DNA of 64,000 nucleotides from Streptomyces diastatochromogenes. Lineage in GTDB: Bacteria > Actinomycetota > Actinomycetes > Streptomycetales > Streptomycetaceae. Both the position numbers and the translations under genes were made by a program. The stretch lies in NCBI RefSeq assembly GCF_002242805.1, contig NZ_MCGQ01000012.1:288365-352364 (forward strand), read 5' to 3'. Numbering within the stretch: the first letter of the stretch is position 1; every line of letters starts with the position of its first letter. The notes below the pieces were generated by a model that saw only the letters and a program-made list of their open reading frames with translations, was not told the DNA's origin and made no database searches. Of this stretch, positions 27,961 to 38,278 are shown in pieces.

Positions 27961-28833
27961 TCACTTGGTGAGCGTGCAGGCGGCCAGCGAGTCCAGGCCG
28001 GTCGGCTTGGCCGAGGTGCGGCCGATGGAGATGGCGATGCGGTCGATGGTGGAGACGCGCTTGTCCTTCAGCGGGCCGAGGATCGCGTTGTTGACGAAGT
28101 TGGGCCCGCCCTGTCCCACGGTGTTCTTCAGCCGCGTGTTGGCCTCCTGGATCTGGGTCTGGAGGAGGGCCAGGTTGCGGTCGACCTCGGCCTTCGCGGA
28201 GGCCGGGACGGCCGGCAGCTTGGAGGCCACGTCCGGGCAGGAGATCGTGCCCACCGCCGCGCTGCCACCCGCGGCGGCCCCACCGCCCGACTGCTGGTTC
28301 GCCGCGGTGCTCGGGGTGGCGGTGGCGGGCGCCTGGCCGCCGCCCGCGTTCGTGCCGCCGGCCCCGCCCGTGTTCGCGCCCCCGCCCGCGTTCAGGGTGC
28401 ACGGCGCCAGCGCGTCCAGCCCCGTCGGCTTGGTCCCCTTGCGGCCGATGGAGATGGCGATGCGGTCGATGGTGGAGACGCGCTTGTCCTTGAGCGGGCC
28501 GAGGATCGCGTTGTTGACGAAGTTGGGCCCGCCCTGTCCCACGGTGTTCTTCAGCCGCGTGTTGGCCTCCTGGATCTGGGTCTGGAGGAGGGCCAGGTTG
28601 CGGTCGACCTCGGCCTGGGCGGAGGCCGGAATCGCGGGCAGCTTCGACTTCACGTCGGGGCAGGTGATCGTGCCGGGACTGGCGAGGGTGCGGGCGTCGG
28701 TGGCGCCGTTGCTCTTGGCGGGCGTCCCGGCGAGGGCCGAACCGGCGATCACCGCGCCGGAGAGCACCACTGCGGCAGCGCCGCCGATGATCGCCACGCG
28801 ACGCTTGTTGTACTTCGGAAGTGCCCTGGACAT
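27961..28833 (-). CDS. secreted protein with two near-identical helical domains
   Basis: A 290-residue exported protein of unknown function. Residues 1-36 form a signal peptide ([23 protein letters not shown]). Two copies of a domain of about 95 residues follow: [66 protein letters not shown], ending in a cysteine (APCTLN / AACTLT). The Cys near each start and end could form one disulfide per domain. A Gly/Ala/Thr linker joins them. The core DNA of the repeats (176 bases) differs at one position. It lies divergent from argG; no relation to arginine synthesis is apparent. Confidence 0.85.
   Translation of the reverse strand: MSRALPKYNKRRVAIIGGAAAVVLSGAVIAGSALAGTPAKSNGATDARTLASPGTITCPDVKSKLPAIPASAQAEVDRNLALLQTQIQEANTRLKNTVGQGGPNFVNNAILGPLKDKRVSTIDRIAISIGRKGTKPTGLDALAPCTLNAGGGANTGGAGGTNAGGGQAPATATPSTAANQQSGGGAAAGGSAAVGTISCPDVASKLPAVPASAKAEVDRNLALLQTQIQEANTRLKNTVGQGGPNFVNNAILGPLKDKRVSTIDRIAISIGRTSAKPTGLDSLAACTLTK
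28018..28193. repeat. internal gene duplication, copy A (176 bp)
   Basis: Matches copy B at 28441-28616 in 175 of 176 positions by direct comparison (the difference is CTTCAG versus CTTGAG). Spacing is 423 bases, or 141 codons, so reading frame is preserved. It encodes the central part of the repeated domain. Confidence 0.9.
28441..28616. repeat. internal gene duplication, copy B (176 bp)
   Basis: Partner of copy A at 28018-28193. The flanking sequences of the two domains differ more than this core, which points to gene conversion restricted to the core. Confidence 0.9.
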
Positions 28834-28936
28834 GCGACTGCCTCACTTGGGTCAGGAGTGGGTTGTGATCAACGCGGCGCCAGCGTTCGGTGGGAAGTAC
28901 GAGAAAGCGGTTTCAGTTGTTCAAGGGTTCCGAGAA

Positions 28937-28985
28937 TTGACGAATCATGCATAGGTCTGCATACTCATGCATGTCAGCAAGTGCA
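28937..28985 (+). promoter_or_regulatory. argG promoter overlapped by ARG boxes
   Basis: -35 TTGACG (28937-28942) and -10 CATACT (28960-28965) are 17 bases apart. Across them lie CATGCATAGG, CTGCATACT and CATGCATG, a run of ATGCAT-type half sites expected for ArgR. This is the same signal type as at argC, so argGH should be repressed by arginine together with argCJBDR. Confidence 0.75.
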
Positions 28986-29001
28986 GTGTGAGGAGAAACC
29001 C

Positions 29002-30204
29002 GTGACCGAGCGCGTCGTACTCGCCTATTCGGGCGGTCTGGACACCTCCGTCGCCATCGGCTGGATCGCCGAGGAAACGGGCGCCGAGGTCATCGCCGTC
29101 GCGGTGGACGTCGGCCAGGGCGGCGAGGACCTGGACGTCATCCGCAAGCGCGCCCTCGCCTGCGGTGCCGTCGAGGCCGAGGTCGCCGACGCCAAGGACG
29201 AGTTCGCCGACGAGTACTGCCTCCCGGCGATCAAGGCCAACGCCCTCTACATGGACCGCTACCCGCTGGTCTCCGCACTCTCCCGGCCGACGATCGTCAA
29301 GCACCTGGTCGCCGCCGCCCAGAAGCACGGCGCCACCACGGTCGCCCACGGCTGCACCGGCAAGGGCAACGACCAGGTCCGCTTCGAGGCCGGCATCGTC
29401 GCCCTCGCCCCCGACCTGAAGTGCATCGCCCCGGTCCGCGACTACGCGATGACCCGGGACAAGGCCATCGCCTTCTGCGAGGAGAAGCAGCTCCCGATCG
29501 CCACCACCAAGAAGTCCCCGTACTCCATCGACCAGAACGTCTTCGGGCGCGCGGTCGAGACGGGCTTCCTGGAGGACATCTGGAACGCCCCGATCGAGGA
29601 CATCTACGAGTACACGCAGAACCCGGCCGTGGCGCGCGAGGCCGACGAGGTGATCATCACCTTCAAGGAGGGCGTCCCGGTCGCCATCGACGGCAAGCCC
29701 GTCACCGTCCTGCAGGCCATCCAGCAGCTCAACGAGCGCGCCGGCGCCCAGGGCATCGGCCGGATCGACATGGTCGAGGACCGGCTGGTCGGCATCAAGT
29801 CCCGTGAGGTCTACGAGGCTCCGGGCGCGATCGCCCTGATCACCGCCCACCAGGAGCTGGAGAGCGTCACCGTCGAGCGCGAGCTGGCCCGCTACAAGCG
29901 GCAGGTCGAGCAGCGCTGGGGCGAGCTGGTCTACGACGGCCAGTGGTTCTCCCCGCTCAAGCGCGCCCTGGAGGGCTTCATCAACGAGGCCAACCAGCAC
30001 GTCTCCGGCGACATCCGGATGACCCTGCACGGCGGCCGCGCGGTCGTCACCGGCCGGCGCTCGGACTCGTCCCTGTACGACTTCAACCTCGCCACCTACG
30101 ACACCGGCGACACCTTCGACCAGGCCGCGGCCAAGGGCTTCATCGACATCTACAGCCTGTCGTCGAAGATCGCCGCGCGCCGTGATCTTGCAGGCGGAGC
30201 CTGA
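29002..30204 (+). CDS. argG: argininosuccinate synthase
   Basis: ATP-dependent joining of citrulline and aspartate. The 400-residue protein has the PP-loop [17 protein letters not shown] at the N-terminus, [15 protein letters not shown], and [18 protein letters not shown] 29002 is preceded by GAGGAG about six bases away. It stands 56 bases before argH, so the two last steps of arginine synthesis form a unit here, with ARG boxes upstream. From memory, argG lies apart from argH in S. coelicolor, which would make this arrangement a point of difference. Confidence 0.97.
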   Translation: MTERVVLAYSGGLDTSVAIGWIAEETGAEVIAVAVDVGQGGEDLDVIRKRALACGAVEAEVADAKDEFADEYCLPAIKANALYMDRYPLVSALSRPTIVKHLVAAAQKHGATTVAHGCTGKGNDQVRFEAGIVALAPDLKCIAPVRDYAMTRDKAIAFCEEKQLPIATTKKSPYSIDQNVFGRAVETGFLEDIWNAPIEDIYEYTQNPAVAREADEVIITFKEGVPVAIDGKPVTVLQAIQQLNERAGAQGIGRIDMVEDRLVGIKSREVYEAPGAIALITAHQELESVTVERELARYKRQVEQRWGELVYDGQWFSPLKRALEGFINEANQHVSGDIRMTLHGGRAVVTGRRSDSSLYDFNLATYDTGDTFDQAAAKGFIDIYSLSSKIAARRDLAGGA

Positions 30205-30233
30205 CGTAGACCTCGCGTAGCTACGGTTCGTAA

Positions 30234-31691
<1,458 letters not shown>

Positions 31692-31704
31692 GCACCCGCA
31701 GCAG

Positions 31705-31745
31705 AGCACGAAGGGCCCGGACACCCCGTCCGGGCCCTTCGTGCT
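31705..31745 (+). terminator. terminator after argH
   Basis: Perfect 18-base stem, AGCACGAAGGGCCCGGAC at 31705-31722 pairing with its complement at 31728-31745, loop ACCCC. No T-tract follows. Confidence 0.85.
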
Positions 31746-31884
31746 GCCCGGACCGCTCGATAACAGATGGGATTCGGCCACTGTCCAAAACCTTGACGCT
31801 CGCCTACCCGGAGGTAACTATTCCGGTTACCGGTTCGGCATTGCCGAACGCCGGTCGATCACAGTCGAGCATGAAAGGGACGTC

Positions 31885-32712
31885 ATGCGCGCGAGACGTA
31901 CACGACGGACAGCCCGCCTCCTCGCCGTCACCGCGGTGGCCGCGCTCTGCGCTCTCGGCCTCACGGCCCCCGCGAGCGCAGCCGACACCCCGCCACCCGG
32001 CGCCAACGACTGGTCCTGCAAGCCGGACTCCGCTCACCCGCAGCCGGTGGTCCTGGTCAACGGCACCTTCAAGACCTCGTACGAGAACTGGCTGACCCTC
32101 TCGCCCGCGCTCGCGCAAGCCGGCTACTGCGTCTTCTCCTTCGAGTACGGCGATCTGGAGACCGCCCCGATCCCGGACTCCGCGGCCGAACTGCGCGACT
32201 TCGTGAACGCCGTGCTCGGCGCGACCGGCGCCAAGAAGGTCGACATCGTCGGCCACAGCCAGGGCGGCATGATGCCCCGCTACTACGTGAAGTTCCTCGG
32301 CGGCGCGACCAAGGTCGACGACCTCGTCGGCATCGTGCCCTCCAACCACGGCACCTCGAACCCGCTCGCCCTCGCGGCCGGCGCCACCGTGTGCCCGTCC
32401 TGCGTCGACCAGACCGCGGGCTCGGACTTCCTGAAGAAGCTCAACTCGGACCCCGAGACCCCGGTCGGCCCGGACTACACGGCGATCGCCACCCGCTACG
32501 ACGAGGTCGTGCTGCCGTACACCAGCGCTTTCCTCGACGGCCCGGCCGCCCAGGTGACCAACGTGCTGCTCCAGGACCGCTGCCCGCTCGACATCACCGA
32601 ACACGACCAGGCGCCCAAGTCCCCACTGGTGGAGCAGTGGGTGCTCAACGCCCTGGGGCGGAAGGGGCCGGCCGACCCCGCCTTCGTGCCGCGCTGCGTC
32701 AGCACGGGCTGA
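31885..32712 (+). CDS. secreted triacylglycerol lipase / alpha-beta hydrolase
   Basis: A 275-residue exported lipase. The signal peptide ends near APASA-AD (residue 33). Family I lipase marks are PVVLVNGTFKTSYENW (oxyanion region), the nucleophile elbow GHSQGGMMPRYYVKF, and a catalytic His expected in CPLDITEHDQAPKS near the C-terminus. Four cysteines (SCKPD, AGYCVF, CPSC) suggest disulfides. ATG 31885 has AAGGGA six bases upstream. It resembles class I/Proteus-like lipases of Streptomyces acting on lipid esters outside the cell. Single gene. Confidence 0.88.
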   Translation: MRARRTRRTARLLAVTAVAALCALGLTAPASAADTPPPGANDWSCKPDSAHPQPVVLVNGTFKTSYENWLTLSPALAQAGYCVFSFEYGDLETAPIPDSAAELRDFVNAVLGATGAKKVDIVGHSQGGMMPRYYVKFLGGATKVDDLVGIVPSNHGTSNPLALAAGATVCPSCVDQTAGSDFLKKLNSDPETPVGPDYTAIATRYDEVVLPYTSAFLDGPAAQVTNVLLQDRCPLDITEHDQAPKSPLVEQWVLNALGRKGPADPAFVPRCVSTG

Positions 32713-32774
32713 ACCGCACCGGGCTGGGTAGATTGGTGCGGAATCAGCCTCCGCCGATCGTGCAGGGAGTTCGC

Positions 32775-33746
32775 ATGCCGTTCAGCCGCCTGGCCGCCGC
32801 GACCACACCCACCGCGCACATCGGACTCGGCCTGGCCGCCGTCGGCCGTCCGGGCTACATCAACCTCGGCCGGGAGGACGACCTCCCGGCCGAGCGCACC
32901 GTGGACGCCCTGCGCGACCGCACCCATGACCTGCTCGACGCCGCCTACGCCCAGGGCGTGCGCTACTTCGACGTCGCCCGCTCCTACGGCCGCTCCGAGG
33001 AGTTCCTCGCCGACTGGCTGAACGCCCGCCCGGACATCGACGACGTGGTCGTCGGCAGCAAGTGGGGCTACACCTACACCGCGGGCTGGTCCACCGACGC
33101 CGAGCAGCACGAGGTGAAGGACCACAGCCTGGCGACGTACGAACGCCAGCGCGCCGAGACCGACGCGCTGCTCGGCGACCGGCTCGACCTCTACCAGATC
33201 CACTCGGTGACCCCGGACAGCCCGGCCCTCACCGACAAGGAACTCCACGCCAGACTCGCCGAGGCCGCGGCCGAGGGCCTGAGCGTCGGCTTCTCCACCA
33301 GCGGTCCCGCCCAGGCCGACGCGATCCGCGCCGCCCTCGCCGTGCGGGTCGAGGGCGAGCCCCTCTTCCGTACCGTCCAGTCGACGTACAACGCCCTCGA
33401 GACCTCGGCCGGGCCCGCGCTCGCCGAGGCGCACGACGCCGGACTGACCGTGATCATCAAGGAGGGCATGGCCAACGGCCGGCTCGCCGCACCGCACGCC
33501 CCGGACGTGCTGAAGGCCGTGGCCGAGGAGACCGACCTCGGCTGCGACGCCGTCGCCCTCGCGCTGATCCTGCGCCGGCCCTGGGTGGGTGTCGTCCTCT
33601 CCGGCGCCGCGACCGTCACCCAGCTCGCCTCCAACCTCCACGCCCCGGTCGTGGACCTGGACGTGGACCAGCTCACCCGCCTCGCCACGCTGGTGGAAGA
33701 CCCGGACACCTACTGGGAGCGGCGCGGATCGCTGCCCTGGCACTGA
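32775..33746 (+). CDS. aldo/keto reductase
   Basis: A 323-residue TIM-barrel oxidoreductase. The catalytic tyrosine lies in YFDVARSYGRSEEFL (the DxxxxYGxSE motif), the lysine in VVVGSKWGYT, and the active His in DLYQIHSVTPDS. NADPH-binding residues follow near VVLSGAATVTQLASN. Members reduce carbonyls of sugars or small aldehydes; the substrate is not readable. ATG 32775 follows GGGAG by five bases. It stands between the lipase and the TetR regulator without operon links. Confidence 0.9.
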   Translation: MPFSRLAAATTPTAHIGLGLAAVGRPGYINLGREDDLPAERTVDALRDRTHDLLDAAYAQGVRYFDVARSYGRSEEFLADWLNARPDIDDVVVGSKWGYTYTAGWSTDAEQHEVKDHSLATYERQRAETDALLGDRLDLYQIHSVTPDSPALTDKELHARLAEAAAEGLSVGFSTSGPAQADAIRAALAVRVEGEPLFRTVQSTYNALETSAGPALAEAHDAGLTVIIKEGMANGRLAAPHAPDVLKAVAEETDLGCDAVALALILRRPWVGVVLSGAATVTQLASNLHAPVVDLDVDQLTRLATLVEDPDTYWERRGSLPWH

Positions 33747-33790
33747 CCGATCACCTGCTCTGACCAGCGCCTATGAGTCACGCATGCCTA

Positions 33791-33832
33791 ATGTGAGACA
33801 AGATTGTCTCACATGGGCTACTCTTGTCTCAT
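33791..33832. promoter_or_regulatory. TetR-family operator (24-bp perfect palindrome plus half site)
   Basis: A perfect inverted repeat with half-site ATGTGAGACAAG covers 33791-33814, and a further half TTGTCTCAT lies at 33824-33832. A -10-like TACTCT (33819-33824) lies between them, six bases before ATG 33831. The regulator would thus repress its own leaderless mRNA and the coupled efflux gene. Confidence 0.8.
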
Positions 33833-34379
33833 GGCCCTGGATCGTGACCACGTGCTGCGCAGCGCAGCCGCCCTGCTGACCCGCAAGTCCACGGCGACCA
33901 TGGACGAGGTCGCCAAGGCCGCCGGGATCAGCCGGGCCACGCTGCACCGTCACTTCGCCGGGCGCGACGCGCTCGTACGGGCGCTGGAGGCGCTCGGCAT
34001 CGCGGAGTGCGAGGCGGCGCTGGACCGCGCCCGGCTGGACGAGGGGTCCGCGAGCGAAGCCGTCCGCAGGATGGTCCGCGAGATCCAGCCCGCAGCGGGG
34101 CTGCTCGCCTTCCTGTACGGAGAGAACCAGCTCTGGGAAGCCGACGGGGACCCCGGCTGGCTGCGGCTCGACACGCGGATCGGCGCGGTGTTCGTGCGCG
34201 GTCAGCAGAGCGGCGAGTTCCGCATCGATCTCACCCCGGTCTGGCTCACCGAGGCGCTGTACGGCCTCATCGCCTCGTGTGCCTGGGCCATGCACGACGG
34301 CCGGGTCGCCCCCAAGGACTTCACCCACATGATCGCCGAGCTGCTGCTCGGCGGCGCACTACGGAGAGAGGAATCATGA
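33831..34379 (+). CDS. TetR-family repressor
   Basis: A 182-residue regulator with an N-terminal HTH (ALLTRKSTATMDEVAKAAGISRATLHRHFAGRDALVRAL) and an all-helical ligand domain. ATG 33831 follows a -10 box by six bases and the palindromic operator directly, so a leaderless transcript is likely; the ATG at 33804 lies inside the operator. The stop overlaps the start of the MFS gene (ATGA). The standard logic would be relief of repression by a toxic compound that the pump exports. Confidence 0.92.
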   Translation: MALDRDHVLRSAAALLTRKSTATMDEVAKAAGISRATLHRHFAGRDALVRALEALGIAECEAALDRARLDEGSASEAVRRMVREIQPAAGLLAFLYGENQLWEADGDPGWLRLDTRIGAVFVRGQQSGEFRIDLTPVWLTEALYGLIASCAWAMHDGRVAPKDFTHMIAELLLGGALRREES

Positions 34380-35899
34380 CCAGCACCCTGCAGCCGGCTC
34401 GCTCGGCGGAGGTGGAGAAGCGCCCGGGCCGCTGGCTCGCGCTCTCCGTCCTCGTCCTGGCCGTGCTGCTGGTGGCCGTCGACGCCACCGTCCTCGGCCT
34501 CGCGACCCCCTACATCAGCGAAGACCTCAACCCCTCCGGCACCCAGCTCCTGTGGATCGGCGACGTCTACTCCTTCGTCATCGCCGGTCTGCTGGTCTCC
34601 ATGGGCAGCCTCGGCGACCGCATCGGCCGCAAGCGGATCCTGCTGGTCGGCGCCACGGCGTTCGGCGCGATATCCGTCCTGAACGCCTACGCGACGACCC
34701 CCGAACTCATGATCCTGGCGCGGGCCCTGCTCGGCGTCGCCGGCGCGACCCTGATGCCCGCCACCCTCGCCCTGATCCGCAACCTCTTCCACGACGCGCG
34801 CGAGCGCAGCCTCGCCGTCGGCATCTGGGGCGCCACGGCCTCCGCCGGCACGGCGGTCGGCCCCATCGCCGGCGGGTTCCTGCTCGAACACTTCTGGTGG
34901 GGCTCGGTCTTCCTCATCAACCTGCCGGTGATGGCGGTCCTGGTCCTCGTCGGCATCCGCACCCTGCCCGAGTCCCGCAACCCGAACCCCGGCCCCTGGG
35001 ACCTGATCAGCGTCGTCCTGTCGCTCGTCGGCATGATCGCCCTGGTCTACGCGGTCAAGGAGGCCGCCACCCACGGCTTCACCTGGCCCACGCTCGCCGC
35101 GGCCCTGCTGGGCGCGACGGCCCTCTACGGCTTCGTGCACCGCCAGCTCACCATGCCGACCCCGCTGCTGGACATGCGCCTGTTCCGGCGCCCCGGCTTC
35201 AGCGGAGCGGTCCTCGCCGACCTGCTGACCGTGCTGGGCATGTCCGGCCTGGTGTTCTTCCTCTCCCAGTACCTGCAACTCGTCCAGGGCAGGAGCCCCT
35301 TCGAGGCGGGTCTGGCCGAACTGCCCGCCGCTGTCGGCGCGGTGGCGGCCGGCCTGGTCGCGGGCCGCGCGGCCCGCCGCTTCTCGGTACGGTCCGTGGT
35401 CTCGGTCGGTCTGGCCGCCGTGGGCGTCGCCCTCGCCGTCCTCACGACGGTGGGCCGGTCGACGGGCTACCCGGTCCTCGGGGCCGCGCTCCTGGTCGTC
35501 GGCATCGGCGCCGGCTTCTCCTTCACGGTGACGGCCGACGTGATCCTCTCCAGCGTGCCCAAGGACCAGGCGGGCGCCGCCTCCGCGGTCTCCGAGACGG
35601 CCTACGAACTGGGCGCGGCCCTCGGCATCGCCCTGCTCGGCTCGATCGTCACCGGCGTCTACCGCGACTTCACGGGCCCGACCGGAACCCCGGCAGCGGC
35701 CCACGAGTCACTGGGAGCGGCGGTACAGGCCTCGACGAACATGCCCCCGCACACGGCGGAGACCCTGCTCACAGCGGCCCGCGAATCCTTCGTCCACGGC
35801 CTGCAGCTGGCCTCCGGCGCAGGAGCAGCGGTCCTGCTGTCAACGGCAGCGGCAGCATGGTTTTTGCTGAAGGGGCAGAAACTGGAAAGCGCCGGTTAA
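34376..35899 (+). CDS. MFS drug efflux transporter (DHA2, 14 TM)
   Basis: A 507-residue transporter of the EmrB/QacA type with about 14 hydrophobic segments. Conserved pieces are LAVLLVAVDATVLGLATPYIS (motif D1), GSLGDRIGRKRILLVG (motif A), RALLGVAGATLMPATLALIRNLF (motif B) and WGATASAGTAVGPIAGGFLLE (motif C, antiporter signature). This class exports cationic drugs or dyes using protons. It is translationally coupled to the TetR gene that very likely controls it. Confidence 0.92.
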   Translation: MTSTLQPARSAEVEKRPGRWLALSVLVLAVLLVAVDATVLGLATPYISEDLNPSGTQLLWIGDVYSFVIAGLLVSMGSLGDRIGRKRILLVGATAFGAISVLNAYATTPELMILARALLGVAGATLMPATLALIRNLFHDARERSLAVGIWGATASAGTAVGPIAGGFLLEHFWWGSVFLINLPVMAVLVLVGIRTLPESRNPNPGPWDLISVVLSLVGMIALVYAVKEAATHGFTWPTLAAALLGATALYGFVHRQLTMPTPLLDMRLFRRPGFSGAVLADLLTVLGMSGLVFFLSQYLQLVQGRSPFEAGLAELPAAVGAVAAGLVAGRAARRFSVRSVVSVGLAAVGVALAVLTTVGRSTGYPVLGAALLVVGIGAGFSFTVTADVILSSVPKDQAGAASAVSETAYELGAALGIALLGSIVTGVYRDFTGPTGTPAAAHESLGAAVQASTNMPPHTAETLLTAARESFVHGLQLASGAGAAVLLSTAAAAWFLLKGQKLESAG

Positions 35900-35909
35900 G
35901 GCGAGTACC

Positions 35910-35956
35910 TCAGGGGCGCGGGGAACTGCGCGATCAGCCCCCACGCACCCGCACTC
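35910..35956. repeat. common Streptomyces intergenic element (GGGGCGCGGGGAACTGCGCGA type)
   Basis: CAGGGGCGCGGGGAACTGCG followed by CGATCAGCCCCCACGCACCCGC lies between two convergent genes. I recognise this string from memory as widespread in Streptomyces intergenic DNA, often after stop codons. Its role is unknown and copy number in this genome cannot be judged from one window. Confidence 0.45.
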
Positions 35957-35982
35957 GAAAACCTGCCGAACCGCCAGCGGCG

Positions 35983-36654
35983 CTACGCCGCCTTGGCCTT
36001 GGTCGCGTACATATCCACGTACTCCTGACCAGAAAGCCGCATAACCTCAGCCATCACAGAATCGGTCACAGCCCGCAGCACATACCGATCCCGGTCCATC
36101 CCCTCGTACCGAGAGAACTCCATCGCCTCACCGAAGCGAACGGTGACCTTCCCGGGCCGCGGAATTCCGTTACCCCCCGGCTGCAACTTGTCCGTGCCGA
36201 TCATCGCGAACGGAACCACCGGCGCACCGGTCATCAGCGTCAGTCGCGCGATACCGGTGCGCCCCCGGTACAGCCGCCCGTCGGGCGACCGCGTGCCCTC
36301 GGGGTAGATGCCGAACACCTTGCCCTCTTCGAGGATCCGCCGTCCGGTCATCAGCGCGGCAACGCCTCCGTTGGCCCCGTCCCGGTCCACCGGGATCATG
36401 CCGACGCCGGTGAAGAACCAGGCCATCAGCCGGCCCTTGAAGCTCTTGCCGGTGACGTACTCGTCCTTGCCGATGAAGTACACCTGCCGCTTGGTGACCA
36501 GCGGCAGCACCAGCGAGTCGATGAAGGTCAGGTGGTTGCCGGCCAGGATGACCGGCCCGTCCCCGGGGATGTGCTCCGCGCCCTCCACCTGTGGGCGGAA
36601 CATCAGGCGCATGATCGGTCCGAGCACTGCCTTGATGAGCGCGAAGCGGGACAA
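35983..36654 (-). CDS. 1-acyl-glycerol-3-phosphate acyltransferase (PlsC-like)
   Basis: A 223-residue membrane-associated acyltransferase. Block I is NHLTFIDSLV (HxxxxD), block II GMIPVDRDG, block III FGIYPEGTRSPDG, and block IV VVPFAMIGT. It attaches a second acyl chain to lysophosphatidic acid or a related lipid. The N-terminal FALIKAVLGPIMRLMF is amphipathic. It is divergent from a GDPD phosphodiesterase across a 346-base gap, so two phospholipid-related genes face outward from the same regulatory region. Confidence 0.9.
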   Translation of the reverse strand: MSRFALIKAVLGPIMRLMFRPQVEGAEHIPGDGPVILAGNHLTFIDSLVLPLVTKRQVYFIGKDEYVTGKSFKGRLMAWFFTGVGMIPVDRDGANGGVAALMTGRRILEEGKVFGIYPEGTRSPDGRLYRGRTGIARLTLMTGAPVVPFAMIGTDKLQPGGNGIPRPGKVTVRFGEAMEFSRYEGMDRDRYVLRAVTDSVMAEVMRLSGQEYVDMYATKAKAA

Positions 36655-37000
36655 CGGGTCCTCCGATGTCGAGGGAAGCGATATGTGTCTGTGCAGGTGA
36701 GGACATTACTCGCGGCTCCGGGGGATGCGCACATCGGGTGTGGCCGGTTCACCGAGGTCTTACGCAATGTTGACACTGGTTTACCTGCGGTGACGTCCCG
36801 GTGTCCGTCAGTGACGTACGGCGACAGTGTGACGGAGGTCGCGCCGTACGCGTGCGGCCGACGCCGACGGTCCGTCATGTCCCGCCTCCCACACGACAGA
36901 CGGCGTCACCCGTGTGTTCGAACCGAGGTCTCCCGTCGGTCACGTGTACGCCCCTACGATCGGCGCGCACTGAAGCGGCAGGACGGCAGGAGGGGCGCTC
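36655..37000. other. 346-bp intergenic region between two divergent phospholipid genes
   Basis: No open frame with plausible coding content. For the GDPD gene there is a -10-like TACGAT (36955-36960) and GGAGGGG before the start. A TTGACA at 36770-36775 could belong to an upstream promoter. GTTCACC (36747-36753) and GTTTACC (36779-36785) resemble PHO-box heptamers but are 32 bases apart, not 11. Confidence 0.5.
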
Positions 37001-38176
37001 ATGGACAGCGACCAGACGAACGGGCAGACGCAGGGAACGGGACGGCGGGCGCTTCTCGGCGCAGCGGTGCTCGGTGCGGGCGGAGCGGTCCTCGGACTGT
37101 CCGGAACCGCCAGGGCGGCCGACACCCGGACGGCCGGGTACGGCGGGCACGGGCTGAAGAGCCTGCCGGTGCCGACGATCATCGGCCACCGGGGTGCCAG
37201 CGGCTACCGCCCCGAGCACACGTTCGGCTCGTACAACCTGGCCCTCGACCTCGGCGCCGACGTCGTCGAGGCGGGCGACCTCGTGCCCACCAAGGACGGA
37301 CACCTCGTCTGCCGGCACGAGCCCGAGATCGGCGGTACCACGGACGTCGCCTCGCATCCCGAGTTCGCCGACCGCAAGACCACCAAGGTCCTCGACGGCG
37401 TCCCCACCACTGGCTGGTTCACCGAGGACTTCACCCTCGCCGAGCTGAAGACGCTGCGCGCGGTCGAGCGCATCCCGGCCAACCGCCCGCACAACACCCT
37501 CTACAACGGACGCTGGGAGATCCCCACGTTCGAAGAGGTCCTGAAGTGGCAGGACGAGCAGACCCGCAAGCGCGGCAAGCAGGTCTGGATCTACCCCGAG
37601 ACCAAGCACCCCACCTACTTCCGCAAGCTGGGCCTGGGCCTGGAGGAGCGGGTGGCGAAGCTGCTGCGCAAGTACGGCAAGGACAACCGGAACTCGCCGG
37701 TCATCCTGCAGTCCTTCGAGCCCAGCAGCATCCAGAAGCTGAACCAGCTGGTGGACAACCCGCTCGTCGTCCTGCTCTCCTCGGCGAGCAGCCGCCCCTA
37801 CGACTTCGTCGAGGCGGGCGACCCGCGCACGGTGGCCGACCTGATCACGCCCAAGGGCCTCAGGGAGATCGCCGGCTACGCGCAGGGCATCGGCCCGACG
37901 CTGGACCTGATCATCCCGAAGAACGCCGACGGGACCTTGGCCCAGCCGACCACGCTCGTCCCCGACGCGCACAAGGTGGGTCTGATCCTGCACCCCTACA
38001 CCATGCGCAACGAGAACCCGTTCCTCCCGGCGGAGTACCGCAAGGGCAGCGCGGCGGACGCCTACGGTGACGTCTTCGGCGCCTTCAAGACGTACTTCGC
38101 GACCGGCATCGACGGCGTCTTCACGGACAACGCCGACACCAGTGTGCTGGCCCGCGCCGACTTCCTGGCCGGCTGA
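37001..38176 (+). CDS. Tat-exported glycerophosphodiester phosphodiesterase
   Basis: A 391-residue enzyme that hydrolyses deacylated phospholipids to glycerol-3-phosphate and an alcohol. A twin-arginine signal (GRRALLGAAVLGAGGAVLGLSG, cut near ARA-AD) shows folded export. The catalytic region starts GHRGASGYRPEHTFGSYNLA with His-Arg and the second acid pair in DVVEAGDLVPTKDGHLVCRHEPEI. A long insertion after the barrel's first third matches the larger, GlpQ-like periplasmic form. Such enzymes are often induced by phosphate starvation in Streptomyces. Confidence 0.92.
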   Translation: MDSDQTNGQTQGTGRRALLGAAVLGAGGAVLGLSGTARAADTRTAGYGGHGLKSLPVPTIIGHRGASGYRPEHTFGSYNLALDLGADVVEAGDLVPTKDGHLVCRHEPEIGGTTDVASHPEFADRKTTKVLDGVPTTGWFTEDFTLAELKTLRAVERIPANRPHNTLYNGRWEIPTFEEVLKWQDEQTRKRGKQVWIYPETKHPTYFRKLGLGLEERVAKLLRKYGKDNRNSPVILQSFEPSSIQKLNQLVDNPLVVLLSSASSRPYDFVEAGDPRTVADLITPKGLREIAGYAQGIGPTLDLIIPKNADGTLAQPTTLVPDAHKVGLILHPYTMRNENPFLPAEYRKGSAADAYGDVFGAFKTYFATGIDGVFTDNADTSVLARADFLAG

Positions 38177-38232
38177 GCCGCGCCGCCCGCGTCAACACCA
38201 AGGTCGTACCGCACCCCTTTAGGGGTGACTCC

Positions 38233-38266
38233 GCGCCGCCCCGGAAACCTGCCGCCGGGGCGGCGC
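38233..38266 (+). terminator. hairpin after the GDPD gene
   Basis: GCGCCGCCCCGG (38233-38244) pairs perfectly with 38255-38266; loop of ten bases. It lies 57 bases after the GDPD stop and just before the next start, so it may also affect that gene. No T-run. Confidence 0.6.
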
Positions 38267-38278
38267 GTCGTTCCGCAT

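Noticed and set aside
36747..36785. PHO box before the GDPD gene
   Set aside because: Two GTTYACC heptamers exist but are 32 bases apart and 215-250 bases from the start; the neighbouring 11-bp-phased units match at no more than three of seven positions.
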